Positions 45,050 to 55,627 of a stretch of DNA of 64,000 nt are shown piece by piece; within the stretch, counting starts at the first letter, position 1, and each line of letters opens with the position of its first letter. Source of the stretch: Miscanthus floridulus. Its lineage: Eukaryota; Streptophyta; Magnoliopsida; Poales; Poaceae. The stretch lies in assembly GCF_019320115.1 (NCBI RefSeq), contig NC_089594.1, positions 21,598,055-21,662,054 of the forward strand, written 5' to 3'. The notes beneath the pieces were generated by a model. The model saw only the letters and a list, made by a program, of their open reading frames with translations. It was not told where the DNA came from and did not search any database. A program made the position numbers and the translations under genes.

Positions 45050-45340
45050 CTAGATGTTACAATCGCGTGCAAGACGAAGAATCTTATCTATGCTTACTGT
45101 CTTCTCGTCTTCCATGGTGAGAATTTGGCAAATGCAAGTCATATCACATTCTTCCACAAGTTCACGACAAGTGGAATCTGGACCGATATAGTCGCCTGAA
45201 ATTTTTATGGAATACTTGCATTTGTATAGAACCAAATCTTTTTGGTGATAACAATCTGGCTCACCCTGAGTTTGATGTGTTGTAAACATGATGAAAACTA
45301 AAGCAAAGATCAGAGCTTCAAGGGTCGCTTTTGTAGCCGT
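45050..45340 (-). CDS. cysteine-rich secreted peptide, start codon ACG instead of ATG
   Basis: The frame from ACG (45340-45338) to TAG encodes 96 residues. Residues about 5-25 (ATLEALIFALVFIMFTT) form a typical signal peptide. The mature part has Cys30, 41, 58, 65, 69, 71 and 94, including a C-I-C pair, and resembles the plant eight-cysteine (lipid-transfer/2S-albumin-like) fold with an altered CC pair. A TATA box lies about 100 bp upstream at 45439-45447 and no ATG occurs in the leader. The codon before GCT is ACG, one base from ATG. The first in-frame ATG (45289) lies inside the signal peptide and would spoil export. Either it is a recent loss of start, a non-ATG start, or a sequencing error. 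The exact family is uncertain. Confidence 0.6.
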   Translation of the reverse strand, partial: TATKATLEALIFALVFIMFTTHQTQGEPDCYHQKDLVLYKCKYSIKISGDYIGPDSTCRELVEECDMTCICQILTMEDEKTVSIDKILRLARDCNI

Positions 45341-47260
45341 CCTGTACTATACTATGGTGTTGATGTTGGTATAATCAAGTATCGCTTCTAGGTAATTAAC
45401 CAGGTGCTTGCGTATACCTTACATGTATTGGACCATTGTATTTATAGCGTATTAGAACTTGAGGCTAACTTGGACCTATATGCAATAATCTGTGATTCGA
45501 TACCATTGCATTAAAATCCAAGTGACGTACGTAGAGATAGATGTGAAAATCAAATCTCTGTGCAAGGAAATAAATGTTAAGAAATCTTTGAGTGCATATC
45601 GAATCTCCACATCATGAAAGGAAATAAATGTTTAGAAATCTTCGAACAATTGTGAGTAGTGCATCAAAATCCGAGTCATAATATAAAACAAATGAATAGA
45701 AATCTCAAAAGTAGATTGTTATATCCGAGCACTTCACTAACTATAAAGACAAAGTAATTTTTATATCTTCGACTATCAAACTCATAAAACATTTAATTTT
45801 GTATGTCAATACTTCGATCTGTTCACAATATCAAGGCAAAATTCCCATTTTGCCATGACTATCTCTGTACTTTCAGGAACTTTTTAGTTATTTGATTTAT
45901 TTCTTACTGAGCGACTTTTCACCTTTGTGCCTAAGAATGGACATAATCATTAAGTTCACAAATATCTAAATAGGAGTACACCAAGATTTAAACCCTGGTG
46001 GGTAGAGTCATGATGGCACAAAAACATCCTAGTCTTTGCATCAACAAGGATGTAGCGTATTGAACATTCGTTCCTTGTGTGATAGAATATCTCTACCTCG
46101 ATATGAGCCTTCAACTCATCATGCATGCTCATTTGTTTTGTCTATAATGTGTTTCCATAGAAAATGTGTAAATATATTATTTCTGTGAAATGGAACTATC
46201 TTTATACTTTAAAGAGACAAGTAAATGTGTCCATGCGTTACAACAGAAATGTACACTTGTTGCGCGGTCACCTGAACGTTCTTGTGGCTCAGAGATTTAT
46301 GTAATAGTTGTGCCATCTATTCTAGTATGTATTATAATAGGACTATGAGCCATTGTTGGATGCACAAAGCATGTGATTCTGACTCGTATGGGCACAGGTC
46401 ATGGGTCAAGAGAGACGCTAGGCATGGTAAGAAGTAAAAAAGATGTACAGAAGGATGTAGTTGCATGTATAGCCTTAACAATTTTGCATCAATTGACTGA
46501 TAGCAACAGGATTTTGCTTCTCTAGGAGCGCCTTTGTTCCTGTCAAACGATAAATACTCTGAAGGTTGTTTCAAAATTTTATATTGTCACATATGTTTAA
46601 ATTGGATCGTCAATATACGAAAAGTTAATTACACTTACAACTCATGATTGATGTTAGGCACCAGATTCATCACAAATATAATTTTATAGTATATAGTTTT
46701 CACTGTTTGAAATGATACAATTATCACAATTGCAAGTTATAGTGTTATATAAGAGACTGTGTCAATACCTAGAGGATCAATATTGTTGTTTTCAATACTT
46801 CTCCCAAATGCATTATTGTCTCTATTAGTCAGATTATGTATGCTCCTACCCTATCATGCCAAGTTTTCTTTTGCTCTTGCCCTCATAACGAGATATGCTC
46901 TTTCAACTCATATACCTTTGCCTTTAGTTGGAGCTCTCCTATGGGCTTAATGCCACTATGTACATCTACTTTTTCTTCATTATTCTCATTTGTTTGTCCT
47001 CTTTCAAAGGACAATACACCCAATAAGGAGTGGATTGGATTGGGCTTTTACAAACGTTTTTTTGCAGAATATAAACGTGTTGCTTAGCCAAATCTGACTA
47101 AGTGTGATTATTTTACTACAAAAAATGTTATGCAACCTAGATTTTGACCCTACTGTATGATGACAATTCTTATAAAGTAAACTGTCGAATGCAAAGAGAG
47201 GGTTAGGAAGACTTAGCTTTTCATGAGATTTTGAAGTGTTGATACTCTTCACTAGTCTTT
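45341..47260. other. AT-rich stretch without recognised gene
   Basis: Holds the upstream region of the secreted-peptide gene, with a short repeated block (GGAAATAAATGTT..AGAAATCTT at about 45567 and 45619). No further coding sequence. Open frames at 46332-46574, 46759-47087 and 47004-47252 show no domain or signal. Confidence 0.4.
45439..45447 (-). promoter_or_regulatory. TATA box of the secreted-peptide gene
   Basis: CTATAAATA on the minus strand, about 100 bp upstream of the ACG at 45340. Transcription would start near 45410. Confidence 0.55.
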
Positions 47261-47269
47261 ATTAGAGCA

Positions 47270-49012
47270 TCTACAATTTTCTTGAAACCTTAGTAGGAGG
47301 TCTTCCATATCATAAGAAGAAAGCAAGTCAAAATTTTACATAAGTAAATTACATGGGTAAAAAAGGGACACAAACATAGTACATAAAGCAAAAAAACATT
47401 AGGGAACATATGGGTGTCCGCAGGCTTGCTTAAGTCCCAACTCCTCCTTGATTAATCCCATCACTTGTAAAGGTGATATCTATTTCTTGGAAAGCTCTTC
47501 AATTTCACTCCTTCCATATATTCCATGTCATGTACATTAATACTGCTGTCGTTGTTATTTGCTACAAAGCGGATTACCCCACCATTGTTGCATTGTCTCC
47601 ACATTTGGTGATGATAGCCTTATACAATCTCCTACCCAATTTCTGACAAGTAGTTAGACTTTTGAAGCAAAAGGGTAAAGTACACAAAGATGTCGTGTTG
47701 TCTCTAGATGTTGGTCGCACATTGGACATATTGGATTGGATGGACAATTCCTTTGTATTAAGTTATCTATCGTTAGGATATTTGCTTGTAATAGTAACCA
47801 TGCAAAGAACATGTGTTCCCCCTCAGCATGCGCCCTCCAGATAGATTTGGAATTGAAAGGGGGACATTAATACTTTAAACTGCGCTAGCTACGCTGATCT
47901 TGCACAAGGTGTTGTCCTGTTCCACCAACTGGACTTCCTGCACAAGGTCCTAGAGTTCCACAAACTCCGTCATTTGTTGTACAAATTCTATCCTCCATAA
48001 ACCCCGTGTCCAGTTCGATCATATTCAGAAGCTCATCTTTCGTTTTTTAGTTCTTTCTCCAAGCCAACGGGTACAGATTTGGTGCTATGTCAACTGGTGC
48101 TCGACCGTTTAGCCAAGATGAGTGCCAAAAGCTCGCTTTGTCTCCTCGCCCAACAGTTACCACCATCAAGGCACGAAAAAGAGCTTTGTCCCTTTGATCG
48201 TAGGGCGGAACAGTCCCCACCCACGGTCTTGTAGGATCAACCCACTTGTACCAAAGCCATATAAGTCTCAAAGCCCTTCTAAATCTGCCCAAGTCAAGGA
48301 TCCCCAGCCCACCAATGTTCTTTGGTCTTGCTACTTTTGGCCATTGCACCAGACAGTGACCCCCATTCGTATTAGCTTTCCCTTTCCAATGGAACCTCCT
48401 CCTAATCTTTGTCGATGTGCTTTATTGTCCATTCCTTGATTGGAAAGACTTGTAAGTGCACTAGAATTGAAGAAAAAAGCTCAGAGTTTACCAAATTAAG
48501 CCACCCATATCTGTCGAAGAACGTGGCCTTCCAACTCGGCAATTTCACAACCACTTTATCAATCAATCAACGGGTAAACCTCAACCCTCCGCGGTGGCTT
48601 AACATTTATTAGAGGCAAGACCCAAATATTTGCATGGAAAGGCTTTGACCTCACACGGAATGCCATCTAGGAGAGCAACTAGATATGAGGGATCACAAGC
48701 AATTGGATGGAACACACATTTATAAAGATTGGTTACAGACCAGATGCCTGACCGAAGGCTGATAAAATCTCAAGCATTGCATTGATCTCTTGCATCGTCG
48801 AATTCAAAAAACATTGTCTCATCATCAGCATATAGGCTCACCCTTAGCTTCACAGATCTGTGTTGAATTGGCTGTAGCATGCCGAGCTGGGTAGCTCTAT
48901 CAAAGAGCCTCTGCAGGGGGGTCAATTGCCAGAACAAACAGTAAAGATAACACGGGATCACCTTGCCTTAAACCCCTGCCATGATCAAACCCATTCACCT
49001 CTTGAACCGATC
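47270..49012 (-). pseudogene. 5'-truncated L1 LINE, reverse-transcriptase end
   Basis: Minus strand, in order: RT motif RQGDPVLSLLFVLAI (about 48970-48930, with frame damage), the catalytic-type SLYADDETMFF (about 48840), then the zinc-binding C-terminus with NIGGLGILDLGRFRRALRL, LFRALMVVTVGRGDKASFWH and SSWLNGRAPVDIAP (48349-48047), and degraded remains (AWLLLQANILTIDNL; CPSNPICPMCDQ) to about 47650. There are several frameshifts and stops. Endonuclease and the RT front are missing, typical of incomplete L1 insertions. Tail and target duplication are not clear. Confidence 0.8.
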
Positions 49013-51597
49013 ATGAGAACCACAGTCCCATATTTAGCATAAAAATATTTCACGTTCACTTGTAATTATCATATAGAGAAAATTGTTTCTAGTTCAGAAA
49101 AAAAATTGTTACAGCTTTACAAGGAAAAACGTTCTAGGTTCATAAGATTTCTCTAGGTTAAAGTGAAACGATTTTCTAGTTTTAATTAAAAAAATGTTCA
49201 GCCTTAATAAAATATAAAAAATGTTCAATTTGCTTATTTACAATGTACTAATAAATATCATTTTATTTATTTTATTTGAAACTAATAATGTTCCAGTAGA
49301 CATTGGCACTGCCCATGAAGGGGATAGATACTAAATCGAGAATAATAAAATTACCTCTCAAAATTAAGATTTTTGTTTGATTTTTATTAAAAATAGGTTA
49401 CATTTTAACAAAGGACAACCTTACAAAGAAAAATTTTGTGTGCATAACTCGTGTAGAGACCGAAATAAAATTCTTTTTTTATAAAAGACTAGCAAACATG
49501 CACGTGCGTTGCAACGGGATCTAGTAAGTATTGGAATAAGATATCATATCATTATTGGATGAGAGTGAGTTGTAGCACGGGTCATGAGTTTGAGTCAAAA
49601 ATTAAATTAACTTAGTGGTAAAAATTTTTGTTTCTTAAGGAACCAAAGGTTAAAATGGTTGTGGTATCTTATTTATTGTTTGTTTTTACTCTTATTATAT
49701 TTATTTGAACACGAAAAAAACAGGTCAAGAAAACCATGAAAAACAATGAAAACAAAATCAGAAAAGTCGAGCTAGTGTCAAAAACAGCCACGAGAAAAAA
49801 ATCTAAACATACTAGAAGCCAAATAGAAAGTAGTCATGACAAAAATTGGAATGTACTCTAGAAAATAGCCACGGAAAAAAATCAGAACATATTCGGAGCC
49901 AAAGTGGAAAACGTTCAAATCAAAACGTAAAGCAACACGTACTTGGAGCAAGTAAAAACGGACAAACCAGAAAAAGTGAAAAAGGAACAGAAAAGAAACA
50001 AAACAAAGAAATTATACCCTTCTTTTCTCTTTATTAGATTTCTTTTTATTTTTGCATTTGGATTAAGATACCTATCTAGGTTACTCAGAGTCCGAGAGAT
50101 CTAATTGAATTAAGATTCCTAGTTGTCCATACTATTAAATTTTTCCTATTTGGATTAGGATTCCTAGTTATATAAAGAAAAGGGCTATAAGGGATGGCCG
50201 GATAAAAAAAATAGGTGGAGAGAAATTTTGCCTCTTTAATATTATTAGCAAAAGTGCCCGTATGTTGCAACGGAGTCATTATCAGTTTCTAACATCTGTC
50301 TGACTCGCCTTTCACACTCGGTGATGGTGGCCTCGAGCTCGTCATATGGTAGACGGGGTCACGGGGACAACGACAGTGCAGTTGGCTGTGGTGGAGGCGG
50401 AGACGCATCGAAGGTGCGACCGAGGTAAACTGGACGTGGATCCCATTTGGTGGCTTCAACAGAGCTAGGGCCCCCCTCACCTACCAAGGCTAGGGTCAGG
50501 GGACTTGCCTGCTGCCATTTTCGATCGAATATTACAAGACGGAGATAGGTAAGGCGCCGATTTTTCCGGAGATCGAGCACAAAGACTGCGGGAGATTAGG
50601 CCAATGGGTGCACATAGTTGTTAGGAAGGGGCCAGCAAAGCCCTCGATTAACGGTTTGCTTAGTCCACTCGATCGAACTGCTGGTATAGTATGGTTAATA
50701 GAGTCAAAATTTCATACTTGACACCAACCAACTACATAGCGTAGTGGAAAAGGATGAGTTTCTTAACCTACAGGTTGTGAGTTTGATTCCTCTCTATACG
50801 CTTTTTTCTTCTATTCTATTTCCAACAATTTGTCTTTCATGTGCACAACCTCCTCACTATTCTATTTCCTCCAATTTTATCCTTCATGTGCACAACCTAC
50901 ATAGGCTAGACTTGATTTCGGAGGAGGGGGTGTGAATCGTGGTCGTCGTAGTGAGGTGCGCCGCCGAGAGCCCATCCTGCATGGGCGGCGCGAGCCACGT
51001 GGGTGAAGTCCTGCCCCAAAGTGTGGGCGGCACGAGCCGTGTCGGTGAAGCCCCACCCCAGACCTCCTGCTCTATGAGTGCGCCTTAGGGTAGTCGCGGT
51101 CACCGCCAGGATGTTGCGCACGGGTAGGTGCGCGCAGAGGAAATGACGGCGCAAGCGGGGAGAAGGTGACCGCGTGGGGAAGAAACAAATGGGAATTGTC
51201 CTTTTAATTTGGGGCTTGGCCTAGGGGCAGCCCCCAAGAATGGGTGCTGGAGGGAGGATTTGGGTGCTCGAGTAGAGGCCCTGCCGAAGGTGTGTTTTTG
51301 GCCTGGGCACCCATATTTAGCTATGGGGGCTCAAGTAGAAACCCTACTGGAGTTGCTTTGAAGGAGATGTAGAAGGATGGGCCAGACTGTCAGAGTATGA
51401 TGAACGGGTGCGGAAGTAAGCCTGTATCGAGTGACGACTCGGAGGTAAGCGAGCGGTTGGGTCATTTTGACAGGGTGCGACCAGTTCTGACAAGGGGGTG
51501 CAGAAGCAAGCCTGTAGCACGAGCCTCTAGCAAGTGACGACCAAGAGGTGGGCAAGTGGTTGGGTCGTTGGCAACAAGAGTTGGGTTGGGTTAGATG
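49013..51597. other. AT-rich stretch, then GC-richer flank of element D
   Basis: No gene recognised. The motif GTGCGTTGCAACGGG lies at about 49504 and GTATGTTGCAACGGA at about 50259, same strand. This is a dispersed grass repeat word whose element I cannot name. From 50920 the sequence becomes GC-rich with GGCGGC(G/A)CGAGCC repeats. It ends with AGATG, the presumed left target copy of element D. Confidence 0.4.
50730..50797 (+). other. tRNA-like relic
   Basis: A-box-like TAGCGTAGTGG at 50737-50747 and B-box-like AGTTTGATTCC at 50780-50790 with tRNA-like spacing. No consistent cloverleaf can be drawn by eye. It resembles the relic at 7155-7228. Confidence 0.3.
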
Positions 51598-53171
51598 TGA
51601 AAGCATCTAGGCCCCTAGTTGGATTTCGGTGATTAATGTCAATACAAGATTACTATGACTAACGTGTGTTTTGCAGAGGCAATTAAGTTAGGTCATGGTA
51701 ATGGAGATCGATTGGGCAATCGAGGTTGTCATGCCCCTACGATGGAAATCATTTCGGTTTTCAAAGGATGGACGACAAGGTTAAGGATAACTAGTTCTAA
51801 GTGTCGATTGGAGTTGGAGAGACACTTAGAGTAGTTTAGGACTTTGTTTTTCCTTTGGCCGTACTATTAAGGGGGGTATGAACGGGTAGCTTGACCTAGT
51901 TGAGTCTAGTGAGTTAGGTGTGGTGCACACTTGTTAAAACTAGCTCTAGGTAGCTCCTATGAATGCCTAAGATCCTTTGGAGCAAACTTCATTCACATAT
52001 GTTCGAAAGTTGGAAGTGAATGGAGGGTCAAATACTGACCGGACGCTGGCTCCGGTGCGACCGGACGCTGGCCGCAGGGTCCGATCAGTTCATTTGACCG
52101 AGGAGATCAAGTCTGGTGTGACCGGACACTGGGAGGTCGTGTGACCGGACACTGAGGGCCAGCGTCCGGTCAACTCCAGTAAGGGTCCAGACTTGAGAAA
52201 GTGCGACCGGACGCGTCCGGTCGATACTGACCGGACCCTGAGTATCCAGCGTCCGGTCGAGTACAGTAAGCATCCAAGAGCAACCGGACGCGTCCGGTCA
52301 TTGCTGACCGGACCCTGACAGCGTCCGGTCATCACGTGAAAACTGTTGTGCGGGTTGAACTGATCGGAGCGTCCGGTCAAAACGATCGGAGCGTCCGGTC
52401 GTCCCACAGAAGCTCATAACGGTTAGTTTTTCAGGCTGCCTTATAAATAGAAGCTCCACTCGTGAGTGGAGTTACTTTTGCTCATTCCAACAGCTGAGAA
52501 ACACGTTTGTGAGTGCCAAGAAGAGCAAGGTCCTAGTGAGGTGTTTGTGATTTGAGAATCCAAGAGAGTAGCCTCACTAGCAAATCAAGAGTAGCAAAGT
52601 GTGCATCCATCTTCTCATTAGGCTTCGTGTGGTCAAGTGAGAGTTCGTGCTTGTTACTCTTGGTGATCGCCATCACCTAGATGGCTTGGTGGTGATTGGG
52701 AGTTTGGTGTTCACCCGGCGGAGCTTGTGGGTGACCCAACTCAAGTTGTGAGCGGCTTTGGGTGATTCGCCGTGACGGAGTGTCGAAGAATCAACCCGTA
52801 GAGAGCACTTGATCCTTGCGTGGATCAAGGGGGAGCTACACCCTTGCGCGGGTGCTCCAACGAGGACTAGTGGGGAGTGGCGACTCTCTGATACCTCAGC
52901 AAAACATCGCCGCGTTCCTTTCTCTCTCTATTCACTTTGAGCACTTACTTTGAGTATTTACCTTGAGCAATTCAATACTTGTTTTACATCCATAGAATTG
53001 CTTGCTAGAGTAAGTTTGGAACATAGGTTGCGAGTTCGTTGTGCATTAGTTTGATAGAAACACTTTTCTAGGCACAAGGGGTTAATTGGGCTATCCGTAG
53101 GATTTGACTATTGCAAGAGAATTTAGAATTAGCCCAATTCACCTCCCCTCTTGGCCATCTTGATCCTTTCA
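51598..53171 (+). repeat. 5' LTR of element D
   Basis: 1,574 bp, TGAAAGCATCTAGG ... TGATCCTTTCA. A TATA box TTATAAATAG is at 52441-52450. Immediately upstream (52037-52400) is an array of CCGGACGC/GCGTCCGG words, several as the palindrome ACCGGACGCGTCCGGT. Short open frames in the array are not genes. Confidence 0.93.
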
Positions 53172-53172
53172 A

Positions 53173-53187
53173 TTGATATCAGAGCCT
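53173..53187 (+). promoter_or_regulatory. primer-binding site of element D
   Basis: TTGATATCAGAGCC follows the LTR end; a methionine-tRNA-type site with one change from TGGTATCAGAGCC. Confidence 0.88.
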
Positions 53188-53224
53188 CGTGCTCACGTTT
53201 TTAAGCTTAATCGCTTAGAGCAAG

Positions 53225-55612
53225 ATGTCTCATGGGGATGGACCTCCTCCTATCTTTGAGGGAGATGATTTTCCATATTGGAAAATTCGCATGGAGGCGT
53301 ACCTAGAAGCTCTAGACGTTGGAATACTTAGAGCCGCCTCTCAAGGGTTCCCAACACCTAAGAATGCCACACAACTTCAAGGCGATGAAGTGAATTATGA
53401 AAAATGGAATGCAAAGGCTCGCAACACCATCTTTAGAGGCCTTTGCAAAGATGTGTTCAATCGAGTAAGGAACCACAAAGACGCCCATGCATTATGGTCG
53501 GACGTTTGTGCGCTCCATGAGGGAACCAAGAGTGAGCGTGAGGAACGCTATCATCTTGTAATTAAGAAACTAAACTCTTTTGAGATGTTTCCCAAAGAAA
53601 GTGCTAATGAGATGTATTATCGTTTAAATGTTCTTGTAGAGGAAGTCAATGGGCTTGGACTTACTCAAATGTCACCATCCGACGTTGTGAGAAAAATCTT
53701 AAGTGTCCTCCCCATTGACAAATATGGGCACATTGTGACCGTGCTACATCAAGGTGATCTTTCCACCGCTACACCGACACAAATCTTGGGAAAGATCAAT
53801 GCTCATGAGATGTACATGCACATCACACCACAAGATGGCTCATCCTCTACAAAGAAGAAAGAGAAGGACTTAGCATTCAAAGCTAGCCAAGATAAGGGCA
53901 AAGCAAGACTTGAGTATGAGAGCTCCAGTGATGAAGATGATGAAGAAAGCCTTGCTCTCATGGTGAAGAAGACCACCAAGATCCTAAAAAGGCTAAACAA
54001 GAGTGGCATCAAGTTTGACGGCAAGAAGAAGAAGTTCTTCACAAGCTCAAGAAGAAAGCCAATCTCCGAGATGGATTGCTACAATTGTGGCAAACTTGGC
54101 CACCTAGCTCATCAATGCACAAAGCCCAAGAAAGACAAGTTCAAGAACAAGGGCAAGAAAGATGATTCAAGTGATGAAGATGAAAAGAAAAAGAACAAGC
54201 CATACAAGAAGAGAGATGGCAAAAAGAGGGACTTCTATAAGAAGAAGAAGAGTGGCAAGGCCTATATTGTCGGTGATTGGCTCACGGACATTGATTCATC
54301 AAGTGGATCATCCGATGATGATAGTGACGATGAAAAGGTGGCCGCCATTGCTATTGATCTTGCATCTTCACCGCCATCATCGCCATCATCCTCTACACAC
54401 CTATGCCTTATGGCCAAAGGTGAACGCAAGGTAACTAAGAGTGATGATAGTAGTGATGATGAACATGCTAGTGATGATGATAGCGATAGCGATGATGATG
54501 ACTCACCTACATATGATGATCTTGTCAAAATACTAAGAAAATATACTAAGATCATTAGAAAGAGTAGAGCTACAAATGAAAAACTTGATGCTAAAAATGA
54601 TTCACTCTTAGCTAAGTGTGATACATTAGAAAAGGCTAATGATGAGCTCAAAGAAACAAATGATTCTATATCATCCAAACTCAAGGAGCTCAAATCTTCT
54701 AAGAAAGAGCTTAAAGATAAAAATGATAAACTTGAGTGGGTGCACAATGAGCTTATCACTAGTCACAACAAGCTAAAAGATGAATATACAACTCTAAAGA
54801 TCAATTATGATACCCTTATTATTGCACAAGAATTCTTACCAAATGAGCCACATGAGGCTACTAACCATGTTGTTAAGATTGATATAGCTACCTCATGTGA
54901 TGATTTAATTGATGAAAGCATTGAGCATGGATCTAGTAGCAAAGGCAAGCAAGTGGTTGAGTGCAATGACTATGATGAGTATGTCAAGCTCAAGAGTGAC
55001 AATGAGAAGCTCATGAAAGATCTTGAAGAGATGAAAAGTCACAACACCATTGTGCTAGAAACTCTTGATCATGACAAAGAGTTGATCCTTGAGAATGAGA
55101 AGCTCAAAGAAGAAAACAAGAAACTCAAGGAAGAGAAGAACAATGATATTCTCAAGGAAGAGAACAAGAAGCTCAAAATGGAGAAAGAGCATCTCAAGGT
55201 GGGATTGAGCAAGTTTGCTAGAGGCAAGCATCTCCAAAGTGAGCTACTCATGAATACCGTCATGAAGATGGATAGAAGTGGCATTGGATATATGGCAAGT
55301 GTAGAGAAGAAGAAGGCTCAAGCTCAACACCAACAATCAAAGCCAAAGCCAAAGCCAAAGAGATGTTTTGAGTGTGGACAAGAAGGCCACTTTGCTCATG
55401 AGTGTCAAACTCCACCACCACAACCCTTGCCCAAGCATGCTAGACCCTTTGCTTTCAATGCTCACTACATGCTTAGAAAAGATTCTAGTGGAAAGATGAA
55501 AGTCATGTTCTTAGGACCCCCTAACAAGAGTAGGCCTAAGAAGATTTGGGTGGCTAAGTCACTTGTTGAGAAGGTGAAGGGCCCTCAACAAGTTTGGATC
55601 CCTAAAGCTTGA
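53225..55612 (+). CDS. gag of Copia element D
   Basis: Open frame of 795 residues from ATG in context CAAGATGTCT. The UBN2-type core covers about residues 10-215 (PPPIFEGDDFPYWKIRM; LWSDVCALHEGT). The first CCHC zinc knuckle CYNCGKLGHLAHQC lies near 287, followed by lysine- and acidic serine-rich stretches and a long coiled coil of N/K/E/L (about 430-690). The second knuckle CFECGQEGHFAHEC lies near 717, before the C-terminal VWIPKA. Two knuckles, the coiled coil and the closing motif are shared with element B. The TGA is in the same frame as pol. Intact, so it could supply particle protein if transcribed. Confidence 0.92.
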   Translation: MSHGDGPPPIFEGDDFPYWKIRMEAYLEALDVGILRAASQGFPTPKNATQLQGDEVNYEKWNAKARNTIFRGLCKDVFNRVRNHKDAHALWSDVCALHEGTKSEREERYHLVIKKLNSFEMFPKESANEMYYRLNVLVEEVNGLGLTQMSPSDVVRKILSVLPIDKYGHIVTVLHQGDLSTATPTQILGKINAHEMYMHITPQDGSSSTKKKEKDLAFKASQDKGKARLEYESSSDEDDEESLALMVKKTTKILKRLNKSGIKFDGKKKKFFTSSRRKPISEMDCYNCGKLGHLAHQCTKPKKDKFKNKGKKDDSSDEDEKKKNKPYKKRDGKKRDFYKKKKSGKAYIVGDWLTDIDSSSGSSDDDSDDEKVAAIAIDLASSPPSSPSSSTHLCLMAKGERKVTKSDDSSDDEHASDDDSDSDDDDSPTYDDLVKILRKYTKIIRKSRATNEKLDAKNDSLLAKCDTLEKANDELKETNDSISSKLKELKSSKKELKDKNDKLEWVHNELITSHNKLKDEYTTLKINYDTLIIAQEFLPNEPHEATNHVVKIDIATSCDDLIDESIEHGSSSKGKQVVECNDYDEYVKLKSDNEKLMKDLEEMKSHNTIVLETLDHDKELILENEKLKEENKKLKEEKNNDILKEENKKLKMEKEHLKVGLSKFARGKHLQSELLMNTVMKMDRSGIGYMASVEKKKAQAQHQQSKPKPKPKRCFECGQEGHFAHECQTPPPQPLPKHARPFAFNAHYMLRKDSSGKMKVMFLGPPNKSRPKKIWVAKSLVEKVKGPQQVWIPKA

Positions 55613-55627
55613 ATCTCTTGTGTGTAG

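Noticed and set aside
54262..54759. 165-residue serine/leucine-rich open frame opposite gag of element D
   Set aside because: Shadow of the Asp/Lys/Glu-rich gag coding strand.
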